59,393 nucleotides of DNA from Verrucomicrobiales bacterium. GTDB lineage: Bacteria > Verrucomicrobiota > Verrucomicrobiia > Limisphaerales > UBA9464. The stretch spans positions 1 through 59,393 of the forward strand of contig JAIYBC010000027.1 in NCBI GenBank assembly GCA_027488845.1. The letters are read 5' to 3'. Each line of letters begins with the position of its first letter. Within the stretch, counting starts at the first letter, position 1. Position numbers and translations under genes: made by a program. Positions 18,688-27,787 of the stretch are shown piece after piece. The notes beneath the pieces were generated by a model, which was not told where the DNA came from, ran no database searches, and saw nothing but the letters and a program-made list of their open reading frames with translations.

Positions 18688-19434
18688 TCACGCCGTCCTG
18701 CGACGGCGCCATGCGGCGAAAGCGAGACCGGCGACGCCGGCGACGAGGGCGTATTCCGAAGGTTCAGGAACCGCTTGCACGGCGAACACGAACGTGCCGG
18801 TGTCCGACACCGTGCCGTCCACCGCATGGACGCCGCTGGCGGTGAAGGTGACCTCATACACGCCGGGCGCCGTGAAGCCGACGTTGTAGTGCGCGTGGCC
18901 GCCCGCGCCGAGGAGGATGCGGTCGGTGCCCGAGATGCCATCGACGGTGGACATGCGGACCGAGGGTTCACCAAAGGTGCCGTTCTGCCAGACGGAGAAC
19001 TGTCCGGGACCGGAGACGGAATCCAGGGTGATCGAAAGGAAGCCGGTCCAATCGGCGGGATCCAGCTCCTCGGAACCGATGCCGAGGAACGGCTTGGAGG
19101 CATCCTGGGACTGGGGGAGGAACCACAGCTGCGAACCCGCGGCCGTGCCGATGAAATCCCAAGCGGAGCCGGAAGGCCGCGAGATCGAGGGATCCGGGAC
19201 GAGGATGGTGAATCCGGACGGGGCGAACTCCGCATCCTCGCCGAGTGCGACGCCATTGATCAGCGATCCGGCGTGGATGTGGCCGTGGAGTTCGAGGGCC
19301 CCGCCGTCGTAGGCGAGGCCGATGTCCCCATGTCCCTCGGAGTAGACGAAGGACTGGGCCAAGGTGGACGTTCCGGCGGCCAGGATCGCGGCTGCGGTCC
19401 AGGCGAGGCGAATTTGGTTTCGGGAGGCGTTCAT
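18688..19434 (-). CDS. PEP-CTERM protein with choice-of-anchor M domain
   Basis: The exported 248-residue protein has a signal peptide (about 10-26, ending STLAQ) and a C-terminal PEP-CTERM signal: VPEPSEYAL, a hydrophobic stretch and the basic end WRRRRTA. PEP-CTERM tails are recognised by exosortase-type systems for surface sorting. The central region contains GGHAHYNVGFTAPGVYEVTF (about 190-209), the hallmark of the choice-of-anchor M/surface-anchored repeat domain. No exosortase is in the window. The ATG at 19434 fits the signal peptide. It abuts the upstream gene's stop (19436) and may be co-transcribed with it. Confidence 0.88.
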   Translation of the reverse strand: MNASRNQIRLAWTAAAILAAGTSTLAQSFVYSEGHGDIGLAYDGGALELHGHIHAGSLINGVALGEDAEFAPSGFTILVPDPSISRPSGSAWDFIGTAAGSQLWFLPQSQDASKPFLGIGSEELDPADWTGFLSITLDSVSGPGQFSVWQNGTFGEPSVRMSTVDGISGTDRILLGAGGHAHYNVGFTAPGVYEVTFTASGVHAVDGTVSDTGTFVFAVQAVPEPSEYALVAGVAGLAFAAWRRRRTA

Positions 19435-19435
19435 T

Positions 19436-20059
19436 TCAGCGGGATGTTGAGGACGGATCTGTGTTTTTGTGCGTAGCGGTGGTCCGAGGCGGTAGCCCGG
19501 AACCGGAAGGGGAACCCGGATCGGCGGCAAGTTGGGAGCTTCTGCGGCTTCGGAGTCCATCGGCCCAGGACTCGTAGGCTTCCAGCCAGGCGAGGAACTC
19601 CGACAAGGCCAGTTCGACCGACGACGATTCCGGGTCACGGGCAGCTCGGGAAAGGACCTCGGAAGGGAGTAGTCCGAAAGGAACCTCGGAGACCTCGGGG
19701 GGAAGGGGCCGGATGCATCCCAAAGGGCGGACGAAGATCATTCCGGGGCGTCCACCGCCTCCGATGCCAACCCACTGCGAGTGCAGTTCGATCCGGCGGT
19801 CATGCCATGTCCTTGAGTAGACGCTGCTGCCGCCGAGATTCGGATGCTTTCGGGCGATGAATCCATGGCGAACCAGCAGGTTGCCTGAAGGATTTGTGAC
19901 ATCGAGCCCCCATCGGAACATCTGGTCCTCCAACCGCCTGCGGGCTTCACGCCGCCTGGACCGGCCTTGTCTCATCAGCGCCTTCGCGAGCGTTCCTTCT
20001 CCCACTGGTGGACTCTTCTTGGCTCGCAAGCCTTGTGATGGAAAGAAGAGGGACTTCAT
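19436..20059 (-). CDS. Hypothetical basic protein
   Basis: I do not recognise this 207-residue protein. The N-terminal 45 residues are very basic (QGRSRRREARRRLEDQ), the middle is a mixed beta-type region (GNLLVRHGFIARKHPNLGG, SVYSRTWHDRRIELHSQWVG), and the C-terminus is Ser/Pro/Thr-rich and probably disordered. No signal peptide or membrane segment is seen; a nucleic-acid-binding role is possible but not shown. The ATG at 20059 lies inside the left arm of a large palindrome (20057-20100). A start at the ATG at 19975 (MRQGRSRRRE) is an alternative. The gene's stop lies two bases before the PEP-CTERM protein's start codon. Confidence 0.6.
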   Translation of the reverse strand: MKSLFFPSQGLRAKKSPPVGEGTLAKALMRQGRSRRREARRRLEDQMFRWGLDVTNPSGNLLVRHGFIARKHPNLGGSSVYSRTWHDRRIELHSQWVGIGGGGRPGMIFVRPLGCIRPLPPEVSEVPFGLLPSEVLSRAARDPESSSVELALSEFLAWLEAYESWADGLRSRRSSQLAADPGSPSGSGLPPRTTATHKNTDPSSTSR

Positions 20060-20100
20060 TGCAAAGCGTTCGCGTTATATGATGCGAACGGTTTGCAATG
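20057..20100. promoter_or_regulatory. 44-bp inverted repeat, candidate operator/promoter
   Basis: Arms of 17 bases, cattgcaaagcgttcgc (20057-20073) and gcgaacggtttgcaatg (20084-20100), match as an inverted repeat with one mismatch around the AT-rich spacer gttatatgat. Each arm resembles a LacI-family operator (GCRAACG..TTTGC). The spacer offers -10-like hexamers on both strands (TATGAT plus, TATAAC minus). The left arm includes the start codon of the gene at 19436-20059. No T-run follows, so it is not a normal terminator. Confidence 0.6.
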
Positions 20101-20253
20101 GCAAGAAGTGAAATCCAAAAACAGTATGCTGCGCGGGCTCAAGCCGTCCCGGAGGGCGGCGACCTGTCGTCGGAGTCGGTGGTTTGGAATCGCCTCCGAC
20201 GGCCCTGCTGGCGGCAAAGGGAGGGGCTTTGTGGTGTCGGCCGCTGGCCCGGC

Positions 20254-21342
20254 TCAGAAGCTGAACTGGACGCCGGCGGTGGCCCCGAAGACGGATCCGA
20301 GCTGGATCTCGACGCCACGGTTGAGCGTGGAGAAATTCAGGTCCGGGTTGGACTGGAGCTGGATTCCGCCGAAGGCGCTCCACCGTTCGGTGAACCGGAA
20401 GTCGAGGCTGGCTTGGGCGTAGAAGCCCGGTCGCCAATCGTGGCGCGAGGCGTCCCCGACGATGGAGCCCGGGGCCGCCGCGGCCAGGGCCGGGTCTGTG
20501 AAGCTGGAGGTTTCCGTGAAGGTCAGGTCCGCCTGGGCCAGCACGGTGCAGAACCCGGCGCTGGCAGTCAGGGTGAGACGGTCCGTGAGGGGCAATTCCA
20601 CCCAGGGGCCGAGCTTGACGCTGTGCAGGTCGGCGGTGACGGAGGCGGAGAGGCTGTTGACCCCGGCGCTGGAGACGGACGTGGAGCCAACCGGGGCGAA
20701 GTCCAGGACCGGCGCCAGAGGGCCGCCCGGGATCGGGCCTTCGTAGGTTCCGCGGTAGCCGGGCGCAGGCGGGACGATGCCGCCGAGCGAGTAGACCGAT
20801 TGGTTCCGGGTGGCGGTTCCGGTGGTGGAGCCCGATGCCGCGGCGTCGAAGGTGCCGTAGCCGTAGCCGGCCTCGAATCCCCAGTGTGCGGTCTTCTTGT
20901 TCCAGACGCGGAAGGCGTAGAGCTCGTACATGCCGAACAGTTCGCCGCCGAACCCGGTTGACGAGCCGCCATCGAGGGTTCCGACCCTCGGGACGTTGTC
21001 GTAGCGGGTCAGGGTCAGGTTGCCGCCAGCGACCTGCGAGGCGTTGTCATATCCCCAGTTCCAAGTGACCGCGCCCGGATTCGCGACGCCGGCCGCGTTG
21101 GTGGAGGTGTTGGAGCCGATCAGCACGTAGCCGTCCCCGAATTGTCCCGGAGCCGTGGAGAGCGCGGCCTTGGTGTCGGTGAACTTCGCCTGGAGTCCGA
21201 ACTGGACGCGCCCCTGCACGCGGATCCGGATGCCGTACGGCTCGGGAAGGTCCTCGTCGGGAAGCTGGGACTGGGCCCGGGCGCCGACGGCGGTTCCGGT
21301 GGCGACGAGGGCGAGGAAGGTGTGTCGGAGCTGGGGCTTCAT
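20254..21342 (-). CDS. Putative outer-membrane beta-barrel protein
   Basis: The 362-residue protein has a signal peptide (about 1-24, ending GARAQ) and alternating amphipathic strands with aromatic girdle residues (WNWGYDN, FGGELFGMYELYAFRVW, HWGFEAGYGYGTF), ending in a Phe-terminated strand (GATAGVQFSF), as expected for an outer-membrane barrel. The family is not recognised. A Gly/Ser/Pro-rich loop region occupies about 165-225. It is followed on the minus strand, after 194 bases, by the palindrome and the hypothetical gene at 20059. It probably forms one of a run of secreted-protein genes from 26920 down to 18688. Confidence 0.75.
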   Translation of the reverse strand: MKPQLRHTFLALVATGTAVGARAQSQLPDEDLPEPYGIRIRVQGRVQFGLQAKFTDTKAALSTAPGQFGDGYVLIGSNTSTNAAGVANPGAVTWNWGYDNASQVAGGNLTLTRYDNVPRVGTLDGGSSTGFGGELFGMYELYAFRVWNKKTAHWGFEAGYGYGTFDAAASGSTTGTATRNQSVYSLGGIVPPAPGYRGTYEGPIPGGPLAPVLDFAPVGSTSVSSAGVNSLSASVTADLHSVKLGPWVELPLTDRLTLTASAGFCTVLAQADLTFTETSSFTDPALAAAAPGSIVGDASRHDWRPGFYAQASLDFRFTERWSAFGGIQLQSNPDLNFSTLNRGVEIQLGSVFGATAGVQFSF

Positions 21343-21423
21343 CGGCTGGAAAGGAGAAGGAGAAGGGGGAGTGTGGATCGGGGACGGAGGCGGCGTTCGG
21401 GGAGGCGGGTTCCCAGACCGCGT

Positions 21424-22929
21424 TCAGCGGAACTCGAGGACCCGGTAGAACCGGTTCGTGGTCGGGGCCGAGACGGTCCGGGGCGGGCCGTTGTCGAGCC
21501 ACTGGACGGTGCGGCCGTTGCCACGGAACGCCGGCCGTGCCGTGAGGATGGCGGTGTCGTTCGTGGTCTGCGCGCTGAAGTCGGTCAGGGTGTCGGTGTA
21601 ACGGACGTAGTAGCTGAAGGTGTTCAGGGTCGGGAACTCGAGCAGGACGCCGTCCGCGACCCGCGTGGGCGTCGGCGTGATGCTGCGTCGGCCGGTGCTG
21701 GTGGTGACCGAGTAGGCCACGGCCGCCTCGGCGACGTAGCCGGGGGTGCCGAGGCTTCCGATGCGGCCGTCGGAGACGTAGTACTCGAGCTGGACCCGGC
21801 GCGGTCCGCCATAGGCCGCGAGCGGCCCAAGGAAGAGCGACGGAACGGGTGGGGTTCCCACCGGGCCGACGGACGTCACCAGCGAGACCGGCACGCCACG
21901 GGTGTCGTTGGTCAAACCGGTGATCAGGAGCCGGATGTCGGCGAGTTCATCGGGGGAGATGTTCACGACATCCACCGGCTGCACGAAATAGCCGGTCTGG
22001 CGGTTGAGGGTCGGGGAGCCGACCGGGATGATCTGGGGCTGGAGGGAGATGAGGAGGGGGAAGACGCCCTCGTTGGTCCCGTAGACCCGTCGGCTGGCGG
22101 AGGGCAGGGCGATGTAGGGCGCGACGAGATTGGTGGCCGGAAGGCCGGTCACCGCCTGGATGCCGGCCTGGCGGAGGGCGTCGGTCGGCGCCAGCGAGGC
22201 CGGGGTCTCGAAGGTGAAGTTGCCGAGCAGCTGGGAGACGTTGGTGAAGAACGTCGAGTTGGTCAGCGCGAAGACGAAGGACAGGGCGGAGGGATGGTTG
22301 GTGACCCAGAGGACGTGGTTGGTGCTGCCGACATAGTCGGCGAGGAACTCGAAACGGGGATTGGCGACCACGCCGTTGGAGTAGCCGAGGGTCAGCGCGA
22401 CCGCCCGGTCGTCGCCTTGGATGGTGAACGTGATGGGAAAGACGTGGCGGTTCCACGCGGCGACGTTCGTCACGGGGCCGGCGCCGTTGTCGACGACGTT
22501 GGTGAGGTTGACGACGGTATTGGTGGAATTGGCAAGACGCAGGATGGAGGGGAGGCCCACGAGCACCTTCAGGGTCGCCACCGAACTGGTGACGGAGAGG
22601 GCGCCGGACCGGACCACCACCCCGTAGTCGCCGGCGTTGGTGACCGAGGTGTTGTTGAACGCCAACGTCGCCAACGTGGTGTTGGTGAAGAAGTTGTTGG
22701 TGGCGCCGACCAGCAGGTTGGTTCCCTGGTACCACTGGTAGGTGAGGGGGGCGTCACCCTCGGCGAGGACCGAGAGTTCGGTGTCGGCGCCGGCGAAGAT
22801 GCCCTGGGTCACCGGTTGACGGAGGATGCGCAGGGACGGCGTCGGGTTCCCGGCCAAGGCCGTCGGGGCGAGCAGTGCGCCGAGGGCGAGGACGAGACCG
22901 AGGAGGCGGGCGACGATCGGGATGTGCAT
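21424..22929 (-). CDS. Exported Ig-like domain protein with shared C-terminal domain
   Basis: This 501-residue exported protein starts with a clear signal peptide (VARLLGLVLALGALLAPTALA). Residues about 35-122 form an immunoglobulin-like domain of the kind common in verrucomicrobial surface proteins (APLTYQWYQGTNLLVGATNN ... NAGDYGVVVRSG). The long middle is Thr/Asn/Val-rich beta structure with no recognised family. The last 80 residues contain YYVRYTDTLTDFS and end in TTNRFYRVLEFR, resembling the C-termini of the proteins at 23036, 33112 and 37714. The ATG at 22929 precedes the signal peptide; the frame is open further upstream. Confidence 0.75.
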   Translation of the reverse strand: MHIPIVARLLGLVLALGALLAPTALAGNPTPSLRILRQPVTQGIFAGADTELSVLAEGDAPLTYQWYQGTNLLVGATNNFFTNTTLATLAFNNTSVTNAGDYGVVVRSGALSVTSSVATLKVLVGLPSILRLANSTNTVVNLTNVVDNGAGPVTNVAAWNRHVFPITFTIQGDDRAVALTLGYSNGVVANPRFEFLADYVGSTNHVLWVTNHPSALSFVFALTNSTFFTNVSQLLGNFTFETPASLAPTDALRQAGIQAVTGLPATNLVAPYIALPSASRRVYGTNEGVFPLLISLQPQIIPVGSPTLNRQTGYFVQPVDVVNISPDELADIRLLITGLTNDTRGVPVSLVTSVGPVGTPPVPSLFLGPLAAYGGPRRVQLEYYVSDGRIGSLGTPGYVAEAAVAYSVTTSTGRRSITPTPTRVADGVLLEFPTLNTFSYYVRYTDTLTDFSAQTTNDTAILTARPAFRGNGRTVQWLDNGPPRTVSAPTTNRFYRVLEFR

Positions 22930-23035
22930 CGGGTGTGCGTGGCCGGGGGTGGCGGCGAGCGGACCGGCCTCCACGGCCCGCTGTTTCTGCGGATACGTCG
23001 GGGGGCCAGCAAGCGCAAAGTCCGCGCGGACCGCC

Positions 23036-26000
23036 CTAGTGGCGCCGGAGCCGGTAGTAGCGGGTGGAGTGGAGGATGGGAACCTCGAGCGATTCGACCC
23101 GGTTGCTCCGTGCGCCCGGGAATTCGACGACGCGGATCCAGGGGCCGGCCCCAAGCTCGCCGAGTTCCTCGAGCCGATGGGAAGTACCTGCCGGAGCCTC
23201 GAATCGGAGACCGAGCCGATCGCCGACCACGGGGGAGAAGCCCAGGGTGGCCGGCCTGAACACGGGGGCCGGATCCGGGGCGCCTGGGGAACCCCAGGGG
23301 ACCGAACTCCGCCTCCAGGTCCCCGGCAGCGCCGGATCACCGGGAGCGGTTTCGTCGACGACCACCAGCGAAAACCCGCCGCCGTCGGCCAAGGGCTGCC
23401 AGTCGGCGCCGAATCGGAAGTCGAACACCGGCTCGTCGAGGGCTCCGAACAGCGCGATCCGTTCGCCTCCGTTGGAAAGCCGTTGGGTGGGATAGCTGCC
23501 GAGGATGTTGGTCACACCGGGGTATTGGGTCCGGAAGCGGACGGGATCCGCGACCACCACGCCGCGTTGTCCCGGCGCCAGGGTCGCCCGGTTGGTCGTG
23601 GTCCAGTCGAAGTCCACGCCTCCGCGCAACCGCATCCCGGCCAGCGGGACCGTCCGCGTGCCCAAGTTGGTCAACTCGACGAACTCGAAGTCGTCGGCGT
23701 CGCCCTCGGCCCCGTTGTCGTCGGGATGGAAGTGGATCTCGGTGACCGCCAAGGGAATCGGATCGGTCACGTAGGTCGCGGAGACGGGTCCCGACCAGAT
23801 GGACCGGAGCGGAGGATTGTTCGGGCCGGTGAGGGCGTTGTGGGACGGGTTGACGGTCCGAGCGACGAGCTTGGAGTTGGCGTCGATCCGGACCGGGGTC
23901 CCGTTGTAGCGGAAGGCCGCCGGGTTGGTGCGGCCGCCTGGGGCGCGGGGATCCGTGCCGTTGAGGGTGTAGTAGACCGTGAGTCCCGCGGGCGGGTTGA
24001 TCGCGGCGCCGAAGCCGGCCGTGACCCGACCGCCTGCTGTGGCCAGCGTCGGCCGCGCGACGAACTGCCGGTCCATGAAGTCGGCCCGGTTCGAGATCCA
24101 GGCGCGCATCAGGTTCACCTCGGACTGGTAGCTTCCGCCCCGTGGAGCCACGCCCCATCGGGTCTGTTCGCGCGGTTGGGCGGCCCGGACCTGGTTCGCC
24201 ATCTGGTCGATCAGGCGCCATAGGTTGGTGGTGCTGAACTCGCGTTGCCGCAGCGACTGGTAGCGGTCGATGTAGTCCTGGAAGAAGTCGGGATCGAGGA
24301 ACATCCGGTCCCACCAGGTGTAGTTGAAGAAGTCCGTGCCACCGTCCTGGGTTTGCGACCGCCACACCCGCGGGTTGGCATCGCGGCCGTCGGTGGATCC
24401 CAAGGCCCGGTCGAAGTCCCACAGCGGTCCGAACTTCAGGGGACCGTTCCGCTCCTTGTAGAAGAAGGCGCTGAGCCGCAGGGCGTCGACGTTGAACGCG
24501 AGGACGTTCAACAGGTGGTGGTCGATCCACGACGGCGTGTCGACGAAGGCACGGAAACCGTTGGTCGGGTTCATGAAGCCGGCGCCGTAGAGGGCGTTGC
24601 CGAAGGCGTTCATGTGGTTCCGGATGTAGTTCAGCTGGGGGGCCCGCGCCGGAAGGGTCAGCTCACGCTCGGGCGGCTCCACGAAGCCCATCACCTGGTT
24701 CGCGGCGAAGAGGCCGGAGTCGCCGGGATCCAGGCGGTCGACCTTCATCATGTAGCCGCCGGTGATCGACGGGGCGGTGAGGTTCTGCGGCTGGAGCGAT
24801 CCGGCGTCGACGCGGTCCCCGCCGATCTCGACCCGTTCCTGCAGCACGTAGATCCCCGAGTAGGAGGCCTGCTGGACCTGGCCGATGCCGGATCCGACGA
24901 AGTACACCTCCACGAATCGCGTCCTCGGCGAGTAGCGTCCGATGTCGCGGCTGAGCTGGTGCATGAACGGATTGTGGATGAGCACCGGCTCGAAGAAGTT
25001 CGGGCCGTAGAGGACCCAGTCGCCGTCGGCCGGCATGCCGAGCACGGAGACGGCCCGGTCGTTGTCGAGTTCGTCCCGGAACTCCAGCCGGTAGCTGGCC
25101 TTGGCGAGACCCTCCGTGCTGGAACCCCGGACCGAGATGCCGGCCCTGGAGCTCAGCGCGGGCCGATTGGTGAGGGTGGTGAAGCCGTTGGTTCCCGGCT
25201 CGAAAACCTGGATGGTCGCGGGGATGCGCGTGTTGGCCGGCGGGCGGCCACGGTTGAAGTCGTGGATCAACATCACGGGCAGGTCCGAACGGAACGCGGC
25301 CACCGGAATGGACAGCGGGAAGTAGCTCTCGCTCCGCAGCGTTCCCGGAAACAGGCCCGGTGCGAAGGCCCTCGCGCGGACCTGGACCGCCAGGTTGGTG
25401 AAGGTCAGGACGTTGGTGTACGCGGCCGAGGCCTCGGTCGGCACGGTGCCGTCGAGCGTGTACCGGATCACCGCATTGGTGACGGCCGGTGCGTTCGTGG
25501 ACGGGTTCAGCGCCAGGCTCAGGACGCCTGCGGGGTAGGTGCCACCCGGGATCGAGAACACCACGTCCGGCGCGAATCCGTCGCCACGCGCGGTGTTGGG
25601 CTGACCCGGAGTCGGCGTCGTGAAATAGCCCAGCCGGGTCGAGGCCCCTTCCGCGTGGCCATAGGAGACGTCACCACGTTGGGGCGGATAGGCCGGGGAA
25701 TACTGGTAGACCACGGCGCCGGACGGACCGAGCAACGCGAGGCGTTCGCCTTCCGTGCTGAGGCGGAAGTTGGTGTGCAGCGCGGCGGCGGCGTTGGTCC
25801 GGTTCTTCCCGGAGGCCCAGACCAGCAGCCGCCCGTTGGCGGAGAGGTTCACCGAAGGAAACCGCCAGGTTTCGCCGCCGTCCTGCAGCGACCAACCGGC
25901 CAGCGAGACCGTCGAAGACGATCCGTTGAAGATCTCGATCCAGTCCGAGCGGTCGCCGTCGTCGTCGCGGATCCCCCGGTCGTTGGAGGCGAGGAACTCG

Positions 26001-26920
26001 CTGATGCTGATTCCCGGCGGGGCCGCGTTGGGATCCACGGTGAAGCGCCAGGTGCCGCCGGCAAACGGAAGCGCCGCGCTGGAACGGTCGGTGATGCCGC
26101 TTCCGGCCGGGATCGTCACGGTCACCGGACCCGCCGCCGGTGGCGGAAAGGAGAAGAGGTACTGCTCGGGAGCGAGCTGGAACGAGAAGGTGGCCGGGTT
26201 CCCGTTGATGCGCAGGTCGGAGGCCTCGACCCCCTGCACCGGTTCGCTGAACAGCAGTTCGATCGAGTCGAGCCGCGTGACCACCGCCCCGTCGTTCGGT
26301 TGGATCCGGGCCACGGTCGGAGGTTCCGAGTCCTGCGTTCCCCCGAGCGAGGCGTCGAGGACGATGTCGCTGCTGCCCAGGCTTCCGTTCAGGACCTGGA
26401 TCGCGAGGACGTTGGTCCCGTTGCGGAGCGCGGACTGTGGATCCGCGACGGCATATTCCTCGAAGTCCACCGGCTCCTCGGCATTGGCCGTGGCGAGGCT
26501 GTCGAAGCGGGGTTCGCCCTCGGGCGCGGACAAACGGGCGATCTCCTTGCCGTTCAGCCAGGCCACGAAGCCGTCGTCGACCTTGACCCGCAGCAACAGG
26601 GTCCGGATGTCCAGCGTGTTCGTGACCACGAAGGACCGCCGGAGGAATAGGGTCGAGTACCGGCCGGCCATGTCGGTGATCTCGGTGCCGGCAAGGGGTT
26701 CGCCGTAGAAGAGCGGCAACCGTCCGGTTTCCCAGCCGGTCTCGGGAAATCCGACCCCACGCCAGACCGAGGTGTCGGGCGTGGAGGCCTCGGCGGTCCC
26801 ACGAAGAAACCTCCAAGTGCCGCCCGCCGGGATCCAGGTGACCGATTGGGACCGGAGTTCGCCCGTCAAGACGACCCACAAGGGGACGAAGAGTGCGAGC
26901 CAGTTCCGCGCGTGCTTCAT
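23036..26920 (-). CDS. CotH kinase-family surface protein with lamin-tail domains
   Basis: The 1294-residue secreted protein has a signal peptide, an N-terminal beta domain, a Big-type linker, a lamin-tail domain at about 330-430 (GISISEFLASNDRG, WIEIFNGSSSTVSLAGWSLQD), a chitobiase-C-terminal-like domain (RYTLDGTVPTEASAAYTN), the CotH kinase-like domain at about 585-870 (ISVRGSSTEGLAKASYRLEF, LIHNPFMHQLSRDIG, GIYVLQERVEIGG), a second chitobiase-like domain (VYYTLNGTDPRAPGG) and a second lamin-tail domain (AVTEIHFHPDD). It ends in the shared tail STRYYRLRRH. CotH domains in spores are protein kinases; the role in Verrucomicrobia is unknown, probably at the cell surface. The ATG at 26920 gives the signal peptide. 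Confidence 0.88.
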   Translation of the reverse strand: MKHARNWLALFVPLWVVLTGELRSQSVTWIPAGGTWRFLRGTAEASTPDTSVWRGVGFPETGWETGRLPLFYGEPLAGTEITDMAGRYSTLFLRRSFVVTNTLDIRTLLLRVKVDDGFVAWLNGKEIARLSAPEGEPRFDSLATANAEEPVDFEEYAVADPQSALRNGTNVLAIQVLNGSLGSSDIVLDASLGGTQDSEPPTVARIQPNDGAVVTRLDSIELLFSEPVQGVEASDLRINGNPATFSFQLAPEQYLFSFPPPAAGPVTVTIPAGSGITDRSSAALPFAGGTWRFTVDPNAAPPGISISEFLASNDRGIRDDDGDRSDWIEIFNGSSSTVSLAGWSLQDGGETWRFPSVNLSANGRLLVWASGKNRTNAAAALHTNFRLSTEGERLALLGPSGAVVYQYSPAYPPQRGDVSYGHAEGASTRLGYFTTPTPGQPNTARGDGFAPDVVFSIPGGTYPAGVLSLALNPSTNAPAVTNAVIRYTLDGTVPTEASAAYTNVLTFTNLAVQVRARAFAPGLFPGTLRSESYFPLSIPVAAFRSDLPVMLIHDFNRGRPPANTRIPATIQVFEPGTNGFTTLTNRPALSSRAGISVRGSSTEGLAKASYRLEFRDELDNDRAVSVLGMPADGDWVLYGPNFFEPVLIHNPFMHQLSRDIGRYSPRTRFVEVYFVGSGIGQVQQASYSGIYVLQERVEIGGDRVDAGSLQPQNLTAPSITGGYMMKVDRLDPGDSGLFAANQVMGFVEPPERELTLPARAPQLNYIRNHMNAFGNALYGAGFMNPTNGFRAFVDTPSWIDHHLLNVLAFNVDALRLSAFFYKERNGPLKFGPLWDFDRALGSTDGRDANPRVWRSQTQDGGTDFFNYTWWDRMFLDPDFFQDYIDRYQSLRQREFSTTNLWRLIDQMANQVRAAQPREQTRWGVAPRGGSYQSEVNLMRAWISNRADFMDRQFVARPTLATAGGRVTAGFGAAINPPAGLTVYYTLNGTDPRAPGGRTNPAAFRYNGTPVRIDANSKLVARTVNPSHNALTGPNNPPLRSIWSGPVSATYVTDPIPLAVTEIHFHPDDNGAEGDADDFEFVELTNLGTRTVPLAGMRLRGGVDFDWTTTNRATLAPGQRGVVVADPVRFRTQYPGVTNILGSYPTQRLSNGGERIALFGALDEPVFDFRFGADWQPLADGGGFSLVVVDETAPGDPALPGTWRRSSVPWGSPGAPDPAPVFRPATLGFSPVVGDRLGLRFEAPAGTSHRLEELGELGAGPWIRVVEFPGARSNRVESLEVPILHSTRYYRLRRH

Positions 26921-27211
26921 GGATGTGAATGTGACCGATATGTGACGAACGGTCCATGGCTGGAATGGAATTTCCCCGTTGCCGCTGTGGGTCGGGAGCG
27001 GATAGCGTCCGCCCGTGATTCCGGTCCGCAGTTCCATGTCCGTACGCGTAGCCCTCGTGGGCTGATGCGTGCGACTGGCTGTCCGGATTCCAGGTCGCCC
27101 GCGTCCCCGGCAACGGATCGCGGGCTTCGGTTTTTGGCGGGGCCCAGTTTCCGAAGTCCGGGTCCGCCCCGGCGTCCGGCCGAGAACCGAAAACTGAAAA
27201 CCGACAACTTC
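26921..27211. other. Divergent intergenic region upstream of ilvN
   Basis: No gene is supported. The end nearest ilvN (27179-27211) is a tandem of gaaccgaaaactgaaaacc units. I could not see a leader peptide or attenuator-like hairpin for ilvN, and no clear promoter. Confidence 0.4.
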
Positions 27212-27685
27212 ATGCGCCACACCATCTCCGTCCTCGTCGAAAACAAGTTCGGCGTGCTCACCCGCGTCGCCGGCCTGTTCAGCGGCCGTGGATACAACAT
27301 CGACTCGCTGAACGTCGCCCCCACCCACGACGCGACTCTCAGCCGGATGACCATCGTCACCCGCGGCGACGACGCCACCGTCGAGCAGATCTGCAAGCAG
27401 CTCGAGAAGCTGATCGATTCCGTGAAGGTCGTCGACTACAGCAAGACCGACTACATCGACCGCGAACTGGTCCTGGTGAAGGTCGCCGCGAACAGCCAGA
27501 ACCGCGCGGAGATCTGCCAGATGGCCGAGCTCTTCCGGGCCAAGGTGGTCAACGTCCAGCCGGACAACCTCGTCATCGAGATCACCGGCGCGGAAGGGAA
27601 GATCAACCAGTTCCTGGCCCTGCTGAAGGACTTCGGCATCCAGGACCTGACCCGCACCGGGGTGGTGGCGCTGCCGCGTCTCTGA
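27212..27685 (+). CDS. ilvN: Acetolactate synthase small (regulatory) subunit
   Basis: The 157-residue protein is the regulatory subunit of acetolactate synthase, first enzyme of branched-chain amino acid synthesis, and confers valine feedback control. The N-terminal ACT domain (HTISVLVENKFGVLTRVAGL, GRGYNIDSLNV) and the C-terminal domain (VKVAANSQNRAEI, VIEITGAEGKINQFL) are complete. Length is normal. The catalytic subunit gene ilvB is not adjacent, so it must be encoded elsewhere. The ATG at 27212 matches the family start; the frame is open upstream. A strong intrinsic terminator follows. Confidence 0.95.
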   Translation: MRHTISVLVENKFGVLTRVAGLFSGRGYNIDSLNVAPTHDATLSRMTIVTRGDDATVEQICKQLEKLIDSVKVVDYSKTDYIDRELVLVKVAANSQNRAEICQMAELFRAKVVNVQPDNLVIEITGAEGKINQFLALLKDFGIQDLTRTGVVALPRL

Positions 27686-27716
27686 CCGGTTCGCCCAAGG
27701 TTTCCTGAAGAAACGA

Positions 27717-27747
27717 AAAGGCCCGCCATTCCGGCGGGCCTTTCTGT
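27717..27747. terminator. Bidirectional intrinsic terminator
   Basis: aaaggcccgcc (27717-27727) pairs perfectly with ggcgggccttt (27733-27743) around a 5-base loop. T-rich ends follow on both strands, so it can terminate ilvN (plus) and the convergent glutathione peroxidase gene (minus). Confidence 0.85.
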
Positions 27748-27787
27748 TTCCGATCCCGGATTCCCGGCGGCTGACGCCCGGAACCGA

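Noticed and set aside
20098-20961. Open frame starting in the right arm of the palindrome on the plus strand
   Set aside because: The start is well placed, but almost all of the frame is antisense to the clear outer-membrane protein gene 20254-21342 and has shadow-like Gly/Glu-rich composition.
24245-26650. 801-codon open frame on the plus strand
   Set aside because: It is antisense to the CotH/lamin-tail gene, which has a full set of recognisable domains; the frame reads as Val/Arg/Asp/Gly-rich shadow.
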